Assembly: GCA_016800925.1 (NCBI GenBank)
Contig: JABCPU010000404.1
Span: 1 to 59,014, forward strand
Direction of reading: 5' to 3'
Length of the DNA stretch: 59,014 bases
Origin: Suillus spraguei
Lineage: Eukaryota; Basidiomycota; Agaricomycetes; Boletales; Suillaceae
Positions 1 to 8,922 of the stretch are shown here, one piece after another. Position 1 is the stretch's first letter. Each line of letters opens with the position of its first letter. Under the pieces are notes generated by a model. It searched no databases. It saw only the letters and a program-made list of their open reading frames with translations, and was not told the origin of the DNA. The position numbers and the translations under genes were made by a program.

Positions 1-154
1 CATCGTAATCTGATAATCTCAAAGGCTATGCTTGCCAGCCAGCGTCTATGTGGATCTCCGTCCGCTAGATAATTATTTATCGACCAATATAATTACCTTA
101 CCAACTCCGACGATTCTCCGGAACAATAATATAATTTAGGCAAGGGCTACAGAG
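1..154. other. Left flank, no gene seen
   Basis: No supported coding sequence. The last six bases (149-154, ACAGAG) are the left copy of the target-site duplication of the element that starts at 155. Confidence 0.6.
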
Positions 155-189
155 TATGGAAAGCCGGAGCACCGTGCTCGTTTTGCCAG
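155..189 (+). repeat. Left terminal inverted repeat
   Basis: Matches the reverse complement of 5924-5957 with one substitution and a short indel region near the inner end. It contains the near-palindrome GAGCACCGTGCTC at 167-179. Weaker similarity to the right end may continue inward for tens of bases. Confidence 0.8.
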
Positions 190-311
190 CGACTTTGGTC
201 ACATGCAGTTGAGGGACCCCAAACACTGCGTGCAAATAATACTTTGATATAAGCATGTCCAAACAAAACGTGAATCTACAAGCCCCAGCAAGAAATCTAC
301 AAGTCCCAAGA

Positions 312-2793
312 TTAATCTGTCTCCGTCTCTGCTTCGTCAATTTCCAACTTTTCGTAAATTTTCAACTTAAAGCCACTCCATTTACAAAACTTGTTGCAAT
401 TGTGCTCCTTCTCGAATGTGCTAACTGCACGTTCGATGTTGCCATCCCCGAAGATATCATCCTTCCCTTTGTTGACCAGGCTATAGTCCCCAGTTGAGTT
501 ACGAGTAATATTTTAAAATGAAATCACGTACGGATGTGTAAGAACTTGAGGGTCAGACAAAATCTCCAATCCACCTTGGTAATCGGAAATGAAAGCGAGA
601 CCGCCGGTTTTGGCAAACTGTATGTGTTGCGTGCAAGCTAGAAATTCGGCGATTTCATAGCCAACCTCGTATGGATCAAGCATAGGGTTGCAATCCATAT
701 TATGGATATATTTGATGAAATCATCGGTGATCAACTCTTCGACGAGGTACCCAGCCCGAGGCATGGTCAGTGACTTTGATTTGTGGCCAGGTTGTGTGTG
801 ATCGTGTGACAATGCGAGACCGGCCTCGACAAAACGCAAGCGAGGGATGTGAAAGGGCGGAGTGTCGGATGAATTAGCAACACAATGGTCTATGTATTCA
901 TATGCAAATGTGAGCAATGAGCGTGCCCAGTACAAGACATTGGCTTCTCTGAACAGCTTTGGAAGCTCGTCACTTATCGTATAGCGTCCAATCGAAAAAT
1001 TGATCGGGTTTGTGCTGCTGCCTGGAGGGTACTTCTTGTAAAATGGTCGCTTGACAGCGACCTTCTGGCGTGGGCGTGAACCTAAAGGAATTTCGGGGGC
1101 TGATAAAAGCGTCAAGAACCCAGGATGGGCCGTCTTGAAGCCTCCAACGCCAAGCATGTCGTCCGTCGAGGTCTGAACTGTAAGTCGGCCGCTGTGGCTC
1201 AATTCGGTGTCCGTGCGGAAGGCAGCATGAAGCTTTGGGTCGTCTAAAATGACTGATAGCGGGCGTGTTGGGATGGGGAAGAATTCAATATTCTCGTGCT
1301 GTATAGTGAGCACTAGGAGGTGTGATGTCAGAGAAGGACTAAGAGTAATAGCACGTACTTACTTTGTCGGACATCTATGTCTGTAGTCCCACCAGACTGC
1401 AAAACTTCCCGCAGCTGTTCTCGATCTGGAGAACGGAAACCAACATTGGCAGATGCCATTTTCTTGAGGGGAGGCGAGGATGGGACACTCGCAATCTCAC
1501 GCTGAAACGGCCGCTTGACTGGCGCTTTGGACAGTGCCGCTTCAGATGGTGCTTCGACTGATGAGATAGTCAACGAATCAGCCTGAGTGCCAGCCACAGC
1601 CAGCGCGCTTGAATGGATGCTCCTTGTCGCAGAAGGTAGAAAGAGCGGCTCAGAAGCCACAGCCAGCGCGCTTGATTGGACGCTTGAATGGATGCTCCTT
1701 GTCGCAGAAGGTAGAAAGAGTGGCTCAGACTGTGAACCCATGCTGAATCGTTCCTAAGGGTATAGATTTTTTGGTAAGTATGTACCGGCATCGTATAATT
1801 GAAAAATACAAACCTCTTCAGCTTTTTCAAGCCACGTTTCGTAGTCCTCCCATTGAGCCGTGGGCACAACGACATACAATAAAAAAATTTTCGACTTGAA
1901 TGTCATAGCGCGCAAGCCTTTGCGAGTTGCCTGCGTGCATTGGGAGTAAAAATAAGGCTGACGTGGCGGATGGGTTGATAAATCAACCCATCCACCATCT
2001 CGAATGACGAATTGGTCCTGGCGCCATGGAAAGCCTGTCGCAAAAGCTTGGATCTTCGGCAAGATGGTATCCAGCGAAAGTGTGATGAGTCCGGGTGCGT
2101 CAATGCGTGCATCAACGTCTTTTCGGCCCTCACATATGTTCTGAAATTCAGAATTCAGAGTTGTCAGTATGCGATAGATGTAGCAGAATCCATCTACGTA
2201 CTCCAAAAGGTATACCACGAGCGCCCTTCCTTCTATTTCCACCTTCCCGAACAGCGGTAATTTCCAAGCTAATAGTCTCCGCTGGGGGTACAGCATATGC
2301 TTGCTTAGCCCAGCGTTCTCGTTCGGCACCGTATTGTGCATGGTTTACTGAGTAGCCAGGCTGAGCCCAGCTAGAAGGGACAGCTATATCTGGCCCAGCA
2401 CTAGTAGCCACTACACGTGGTGGCGGCTGCTGAGCTACCGCTGAGAGATCACATCAGTAAATGTAAAATGGACGCGAGTATGAAATCAATCAAACCTGGT
2501 CTCCATGCAGCATTGATATTTTGCCGGATAACTTGAGCATTGCCTTGAGGGTTCGGACGCTGAGGGTTCGGACGTTGAGCAGTGGGCCTCATTGATGTTG
2601 CTGCTTTGCCTTGATAGTGCCGGTGACAAGTTGCGCAAACAAAGCGCCCGCGCTGGCCAATGACGATTGTCGCAATGTAGAAACATGGATCTCCCTTCAA
2701 AATCTTTGCAGCACAGGCAGAACGTTCACAAATGAGATCTTCTTTGGCAAACGCATCTTCAGTGAACTGTGACGCAAGTTCGTAGGAGGCCAT
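312..2793 (-). CDS. Alpha-type protein kinase (MHCK/EF2K family), six exons
   Basis: Spliced from six exons: 2496-2793, 2202-2440, 1814-2140, 1363-1753, 532-1312 and 312-480. All junctions are GT-AG and the joined frame is open for 734 residues. The N-terminus has a Cys-rich segment (CERSACAAK then CATCHRHY) like the zinc-binding head of basidiomycete alpha-kinases. A middle part with ICEGRKDVDARIDAP follows, then a Ser/Pro-rich linker with an internal duplication. The kinase domain fills the C-terminal 300 residues: VAVKRPF (likely ATP-binding Lys), VEELITDDFIKYIHN, FISDYQGG, ILSDPQVLTHP, then FGDGN and EHNCNKFCKW, the glycine and zinc-module motifs of the fold. Serine/threonine phosphorylation is expected; the substrate is unknown. 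It is divergent to the integrase gene inside the same element. The start is the first Met before the Cys-rich head. I see no disabling change. Confidence 0.85.
1593..1729 (-). repeat. In-frame tandem duplication in the kinase linker
   Basis: Two copies of a roughly 62-base unit inside exon 4, the second with 12 extra bases. They encode repeats of SEPLFLPSATRSIHSS and ALAVA. The duplication keeps the reading frame and looks recent, since the copies are nearly identical. Confidence 0.8.
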
Positions 2794-2947
2794 GAATGTT
2801 GAAGGTGTGAGACGAGGACAGACACGATGAAGGTGCGAGAAACAATATATTTCAATGCAGGATTAAATACGGTCAGTCGCTCAGAACGAGCGGTCAGAGC
2901 CTCTGTGGCCATACTACCTAGTTAGCAAAATGAGAGCACATCTACCG

Positions 2948-3066
2948 GACCGTCAGTAACTCAGAATGAGCATCCAGATGGTGAACGGACCGTCAGTAAC
3001 TCAGAATGAGCATCCAGATGGTGAACGGACCGTCAGTAACTCAGAATGAGCATTCAGATGGTGAAC
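2948..3066. repeat. 40-bp minisatellite, about three copies
   Basis: Tandem copies of a 40-base unit containing CGTCAGTAACTCAGAATGAG and CCAGATGGTGAAC. They lie in the interval between the divergent kinase and integrase genes. A shorter related phrase, CAGAATGAGTGAG, recurs just downstream (3107-3123). Confidence 0.85.
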
Positions 3067-3159
3067 AAGTTACTCGGAATGAGTGAGACTAAGCTAGAGC
3101 ACCAACAGAATGAGTGAGTGAGACTAAGCTAGAGCGCCAAGTGAGAACACGTACTGGAG

Positions 3160-3740
3160 CCTCTGAGCATGTGGTGAAGCCGGAGTGGTGAAGCCCGAGG
3201 TTGTTTGCGGCATCAATGGGGCGATTTGCATGGGAGGATTGAAAGAGGGAGGATTGAAAGAGGGAGGATGATGAATTGAAAGAGGGAGGATGAAAGAGCG
3301 CCATAAACCTCTGTGATTTGATGAACGAAAGAGGCGAGGCATGTAAGTGGTGTGAGGTTTGCGGCATGAAAGAGGCGATCTGCAGTTTGCGGCATGCACC
3401 AGCACAGCTTGCACAATATGAAAGGGGCGATCTAACACCAATGAAAGGCATGGAAGTGCGGCATGAAAGAGGCGATGCGCAATGCGCATGTAATCCGGCG
3501 ATCTAACACCAATGAAAGGCACATGGAAGTGCGGCATGAAAGAGGCGATGCGCAGTGCGCAATGCGCATGTGATCCGAGGAGTCGGCGAGGACCTTAACT
3601 GCACAACTTGAAGTCAGAACAAGGTAAGTCTTTTACAGTACCTATGGACATACCTTGCAAGTTGAGTGATATCCGAGGACCTTAACCAGTGCGCAAGTCA
3701 GAACTTCATCAGAAGTTCAGAACAAGGTAAGTCGGAGGCT
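3160..3740. repeat. Degenerate purine-rich and short interspersed repeats
   Basis: Repeated GGAGGATTGAAAGAGG around 3224-3300, repeated GCGGCATGAAAGAGGCGAT with GATCTAACACCAATGAAAGG around 3360-3560, and repeated AAGTCAGAAC and CAAGGTAAGTC around 3610-3735. Overlapping open frames here are repeat artefacts. The stretch occupies the promoter side of the integrase gene. Confidence 0.7.
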
Positions 3741-3814
3741 TTACTGTGACTTTACGGAGATAATAAATATAACAGCATCGTAAAGTGGGACCATACCGTC
3801 CTGCACCCCTTATC

Positions 3815-5751
3815 ATGCCCAACCAGCATAAACCAACACGTAAGTGTGGCGCATTCGCTTCAATACCACTCCCTGACTTTGATCTTCATCCTAGCCCCCT
3901 TAGATGAACTCGCGCCTCATATACTACGCTATTGGAAGACACGGCTCAACGACAAAGAAATCGTCCAGGCCTTACAAAAACATTTCAATACAGAACGCTA
4001 CGGTATCGGGTACGTATACGATATTTATGATTAGCTGACTTAATTGCTCATAACTATCCTAGACTCACAAAGTTTCGTCAAATCCGTGTGGACATGGGCC
4101 TTGAACGGTCTCGCCGGCAGGGTCACACTATAGAAACAATCCACGAAGCTGTGACGGATCTTCGCAAGATGTACCCTCACGCCGGAACACGAGAGATGAT
4201 CAGTCTGCTCTTTCACGAAAAGAGTATGAGTGTATCTAGGTAATTTTGTCAAGTTGATCTGTTTGTCAAAGACTGACATCGCAACCGTGACTATAATAGA
4301 TCAGTCATGATGTCTTACTTCGCTGCCTATGAACCAGAACTCGTGCGACAACGTAAGGCCAGAAAATTGAAACGAAAGCGCTTCTGGGCAGCTGGCGTTA
4401 ACGATCTCTTTGCCGTTGACCAGCACGACAAATGGCTCAGATTTGGGCTCGGTCTTCACACTGGAATCGAGCCGTTTTCAGGGCGGATAATGTGGATCCG
4501 AGTTTGGCATTCTAACAGAAACCCACAGTTAATCCTCAACTACTATCTCGACACAATCGCAGAACTTGGCCGTGAGTGATATGCCATTTGTAAATACTTC
4601 ACTGACGCAAGTGCTAGATATGCCGCTGATCACTCAATCCGATTTAGGGTCCGAAAATTATGGCATTGCGAACGCGCAGACGCTTCTTCGCCAGCGCTAT
4701 GACCCAACCCTGCAAGGAACTCTGCAACATCGTTGGATGCGCACGAAGAAAAACGTAATGCCGGAAATCACTTGGTCACAACTCCGGCGTAGGTTCACAC
4801 CTGGCTTCGAGAATTTGCTGGACGAAGGTGTCATTGAGGGTTGGTACGACTCAGCGGATACTCTCCAAATGTACGTAGCGCTTGTCTTATGGTCCTATGC
4901 CCTTATATGTCTTGTTGTCTTCTAGGATGATTTTTCGTTGGGTTTTTATACCCTGGCTGCAGCAGGAGCTTGACGCTTATAGAGACCGAGTGAACAATTC
5001 CGCCAAGAGGCGTGACCGCAACAAGGTATCTACTTATTTCTGTCTCATTAAAATGTGTGCTTACAATCCCCCTAGGTACTCCCACACGGTGTCCCAACTC
5101 TTATCTACCATTCTCCCGAAGATTTCGGAGCATTGGATTTCAAGGTATTCATTTGCACAAGTGACCGCACACAAAGGCTTACTTGACTATGCCAACTAGG
5201 TTTCTATAGATCGCGAGGGCATCGACTACGTTCGCAATGTCTATATCGATGCTTCCAACCCGGTATTCGACCTTGTCCCACCTATGCTTGGCAACTTTAT
5301 CGAGCATTGTTATGATGCAATGGGGCGCCCTGCAGTGACTCGGTCATCAGTTTGGACTGTATATAGGAATGTGCTGTCTGCTGTACAGCTTGCAGAGAAC
5401 CCACATCCCAACTTACTACTGACTCGGACGGAAAATGAAGGTGCCGCCACCGGTGCATTGACATTGATCAGTGGCCATGCCGATTTACCTTTCAACGAGG
5501 AACCGGATGACATGTATTACATGGGTGGCGTGCGTGGAGGATTGGGCCTAGGTACGACGCAAATCTCCTTTAATCAATTATATACTGACGAGGCCAAAGG
5601 TGATTCTCACGTCCACAACTTAAACGCTCTAGCCGAGCTGGATGAACCTGATGTTCCATTGGATGGCAGTTCTGCGGGTGTTGGACCCTTAATTGTTTGG
5701 CAATTTTCGAGTGATGAGTCAGAGAATGATGGCGCAGTGGATGAATGGTGA
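3815..5751 (+). CDS. DDE integrase-core protein, eight exons
   Basis: Exons 3815-3839, 3895-4009, 4063-4239, 4300-4571, 4618-4870, 4926-5025, 5076-5144 and 5200-5751. All introns are GT-AG and 45-60 bases long, and the joined frame is open for 520 residues starting MPNQHKPT. An N-terminal helical region (to about residue 110) includes LRKMYPHAGTREMISLLFHE. The catalytic core follows with FAVDQHDKW (Asp about 146), TQSDLGSENYGIAN (Asp about 205) and KNVMPEITWSQLRRRF (Glu about 246), a D-D-E triad with unusual 58- and 40-residue spacings. RWVFIPWLQ and a C-terminal acidic tail complete it. It belongs to the integrase-core family common in agaricomycetes, distinct from gypsy integrases: it has no reverse transcriptase and no HHCC finger. 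It is the probable transposase of the surrounding element. Introns and an intact frame mean it is not a retro-copy and could still be expressed. Confidence 0.85.
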
Positions 5752-5923
5752 TATTCGAATTGTGTTAGTGTACTTCGTGACTGGACCGTCGTTTTTCGAG
5801 GTTGAAATTATACTTCGTAGTCACTTGTTTTACTAGGTGCAAATACTGGGTTGGCTCCAAGGCGTGTCTGGAGTCCCGTCGAAACTTTTTGCCTAATAAG
5901 GCAATGCACGTGAGCACGGTGCT

Positions 5924-5957
5924 CTGGCAAATGAGCACGGTGCTCTGGCTTTCCATA
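5924..5957 (-). repeat. Right terminal inverted repeat with duplicated palindrome
   Basis: Reverse complement of the left repeat. The 13-base near-palindrome GAGCACGGTGCTC occurs twice here, at 5933-5945 inside the repeat and at 5912-5924 just inward; the left end has it once. ACAGAG follows at 5958-5963. Confidence 0.8.
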
Positions 5958-6084
5958 ACAGAGGGATGAAAAAAACTAACACAATGGCACGTAACATGTA
6001 ATGTTAATACAGAACGTCACGCTTCCCAGAGTAGGCAAGAAGTTTTCTTGTTGCACGACCCGCGATACCAACACACTCCTACAC

Positions 6085-8075
6085 CTAATTCCACGCTTCT
6101 GAGCACACCTTGTCCGGACGCCTGCTATTCCGGCCCTTACAATCTATCTTCCCGCAATCCTGACACGCATTCATACAAAACGTGCGTCCGCCCTTACCCT
6201 TGCAGTCCTGCGAACCGCACTTGCAGCAGTGCCGAGTTCGCTTCTGCGAAGGCTCTAGGATCGCAACTTCATTATTGGTCTCTCCATAACCATACGCTCG
6301 TTTAAGCCCATTTTGTTCACCTGGCGTATGCGGCTGAGAAACTGATGGAGGTGGAGCATTTTGACTTTGGGGGTGCTGGGGGTAATATGAGTACCCGGGA
6401 TAGGCATACGATACATACGGGCCTGGCTGTCCGAAAGCAAACTGTTGTACCTGCGGCGGAGCCTGTGCCTGTGCCTGAGGTTGCGGTTGCGGTTGTGGCT
6501 GCGGCTGCACGGACGCGGACACTGATGCAGTAGGATGATCAGGCGTAGCGCTACCGATAGTAGATGACGAGGGTTGAGGCATGGTGGGATGAATCTGGGT
6601 CGATGGGCCAGGTTCTGGAGCACTAGAATCTGCCTTCCATGCATCGCTGAACTCGCCTATAGCATCCTGCTTGCCCAATTAGCAGACAAGAGGCAAAAGG
6701 CGGGTAGATACACACTTGGTTATTGTTGTCGATTTCTCGACGGAAGATATCAGGACCCACACCGCTATCGTCGACATCATAGTCCTGGTCCTGGTCCCTT
6801 TTCTCATCAGCAGGCGGATTCTGGACGGCGCTGATGATATTGAGAATGTTGTCCTTCGGCATCCCAACTTTAAGACAGGCTTTCACCATGTTCCAAAGCA
6901 TCTTGGAAACCCCGACAGCATGCCAATTCCAGACATTGCTTCCAGGGCCCAGATCGGCGTCACCCTGCAACAACCGCGCTGGAAACTCTTCTCTCAGCCT
7001 TACTGGAAGTCCCTGCATAACAGATGCATCCGTGCTGGCGAATTTACGTCCTTCAGGAGATGTGCTAGCGATACATGATGAACTTTTGCACGCGTACTCG
7101 CATCCGATTATAAAGAAGGGTTTGTCGAGATCGTAAACTTTGACTGGGCCGCTTCGGATACGACCTCGGTTTTGGAGAGTGCTCCCGCACACGGTGCAAT
7201 GAATACCAGCAAGAACAAGAGGTAACGGATCCCAATACAAGAATCGATGCTCGGAGTGTGTGACTCGGGCAGTCGTCCGGGGCGCAATTAATGATAAATA
7301 AGATGGTGATGAAGGAAGCCACAAAGTCCTGAGAACCGAGTAGAGAGAAGGAATGGGATGCGCATCCTTGTTCTGATTTTGAGATGGCATGAGTGAAGCA
7401 AGGTGGGACCTAAAAGCTTCTTCAACAGTAGGTCCTCCGCTAGCGATAGGATTAGGTGCGGCGATAGCTCCTAAGAGGGCCTGCATGAGTACGTTGGGCT
7501 TTGTACATGATAGTTCCGCCCATTCGTCACGATTAAGGTTGGGATCTATGGAAGGATGCTGAGCGTTCGGAACTGTGCCATTCGCAACAGGAGGCGTAGT
7601 TTGTGAGGCTTGAGGGGTGAATCCTTGCCATGGGGGTGGGATGCCGGGGTGTTGTGGATAATATGCCTACCGACAAATGATCAATGCTTCGGCAACCTTG
7701 AGTAACTAGGTCACGCACCCCAGGGAATGGCACGCCCGGCGGAAGCTGTGGTGCATCCGCACTCAGCTTTACACTCGATCGTCGTTGTTGATTTGCCTTC
7801 CGAGCGCCGACGGATCCCGCAGGTAAACCATCCTTACGAGGGCGGCCCACCGGACGTTTGATCTTTTCGCTGATGATAGCGGGATCAGGAGGTTGTTTCT
7901 TCCCACTTCCTTTGGGCCGACCAGGTTTGCGTTTCGGAGGAGGGTCATTAGGGTCTACAGCTGCATGTCAAGGGTTAGCGAAGAATAAAATACTAAGATG
8001 ATTGATTTAAAAAAATGTACCTTGCACAATAGCGGAAGCCGATTCGACTGGCATGTTTGCCATGGTGTTCTCCAT
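6085..8075 (-). CDS. AT-hook protein with DUF6729-like domain and Cys-rich tail
   Basis: Four exons (8021-8075, 7719-7960, 6716-7666, 6085-6669) join without a stop into 610 residues from MENTMANMPVES. Two AT-hooks lie near the N-terminus (KPGRPKGSGKK and VGRPRKDGLPAGS), implying minor-groove DNA binding. A Pro-rich spacer precedes a conserved region of about 200 residues: LWLPSSPSYLSL, HRFLYWDPLPLVLAGIHC, CGSTLQNRGRIRSGP, KPFFIIGCEYAC and EFPARLLQGD. I recognise this as the agaricomycete domain of unknown function called DUF6729 (from memory; not searched). A Gln/Pro-rich stretch follows, then a Cys cluster (CCKCGSQDCKGKGG and CMNACQDCGKIDCKG) that probably binds zinc. The function is unknown; a chromatin or DNA-binding role is inferred. 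It starts downstream of the 155-5957 element and is not part of it. Confidence 0.8.
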
Positions 8076-8922
8076 GGAGAATTTCTGGGAATATGTGAGT
8101 GCCGTCGAGACATAAAGGGAGTATGAGTTAAAGATAAAAGATTGAAAGAGGATATCCCTGCAACAAAGACCGAATATACGACATAACCCAACATGCCAGA
8201 AAGTAGTTATCCAAGATAAAACAGTAATCTCGACAAGGAGATCGTCTATTGCGTGGCTCAAAAATGTACTTAAAAATGAGAAAAACGTAGGAAAATAAAG
8301 GATGAATCTTGGATGATAAAGGACGTCGAGCTTACCGCTGATGAATGTTAGTCTTTCTAGCTAGTTAATGGGGAGTTTCTTGTTAGCAGTTGCTAACAGC
8401 TTATCCCCTGAGACGCTCGGCTGTAGTCGTGAGAAAGCGGATAGGCGACAAATGCTTTTCCTGTTTTATTAGATCGGAGCTTAAATTGAAACCTTAAATA
8501 CTTTCCAACTTTTAACTGCTCCTCATACCGATTATGCTGGTGAGTGAGGATTTTACTGTTTTAAAATCATCTATTTCATGTTCTACGATGATCTGTAACC
8601 GAATGCAATTAGGAAGTGCCGTCTCAAAGTCATCTCTTGATGATTGGTGTCGAAACTCGGTTCTCTGACTTATCATTTGACTTGGTGTTCATTTGAAAAT
8701 TCAGAATCACTGATCTTTTTCTCCGTAGGTGCTTAATACGATCAAGAATTCGTATTCGTCATTCAACAAGGTAACAGTACAAATTGCGATTGCATTACAG
8801 TAATATTGTGTTTTTGAAAAGCCTTCTCTATAATATAAATTCCATTTTCTAGTTGGACAACTGCTTGATCTTCAGAATGATCGCTGTAGAAACGCCATGA
8901 TCAACATCAGTCAGCACTAAAT
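8076..8922. other. Intergenic, with a hairpin
   Basis: No gene seen. At 8370-8408 an imperfect palindrome pairs GGGGA with TCCCC and TGTTAGCA with TGCTAACA around a two-base centre; it could be a structural element or a transposon remnant. The rest is AT-rich and serves as the promoter side of the DUF6729-like gene and the 3' side of the transketolase gene. Confidence 0.45.

Larger units (their letters stand above)
155..5957. mobile_element. TIR element carrying a DDE integrase and an alpha-kinase
   Basis: A 5803-bp unit. Seen: an inverted repeat at both ends (155-189 and 5924-5957) beginning TATGGAAAGCC and running, after one variable base, into GAGCACCGTGCTC. The sequence ACAGAG lies directly outside both ends (149-154 and 5958-5963), a perfect 6-bp direct repeat as left by transposition. 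Inside are exactly two genes, both with intact spliced frames: an alpha-kinase on the minus strand ending 157 bp from the left end, and an integrase-core protein on the plus strand ending about 206 bp from the right end. Known: retroviral-type DDE integrases mobilise Ginger and Maverick elements, and 6-bp duplications are typical of Mavericks. Inferred: the integrase moves the unit and the kinase is cargo. No Maverick polymerase, ATPase, protease or capsid gene is present, so it is not a full Maverick. A single copy is visible, so mobility is unproven. Confidence 0.75.

Noticed and set aside
3089..3537. Overlapping open frames of 60-137 codons in the element's central region
   Set aside because: They run through short tandem repeats in several frames, have no motif, and differ only by repeat register.
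3815..5751. Integrase-core gene as a fragment of a gypsy element
   Set aside because: It has seven spliceosomal introns, no HHCC finger, no reverse transcriptase next to it, and catalytic motifs unlike those of the gypsy integrases in this window.
155..5957. Full Maverick/Polinton
   Set aside because: The size is too small and no DNA polymerase B, packaging ATPase, protease or capsid gene is present; only the integrase-type gene and the 6-bp duplication fit.
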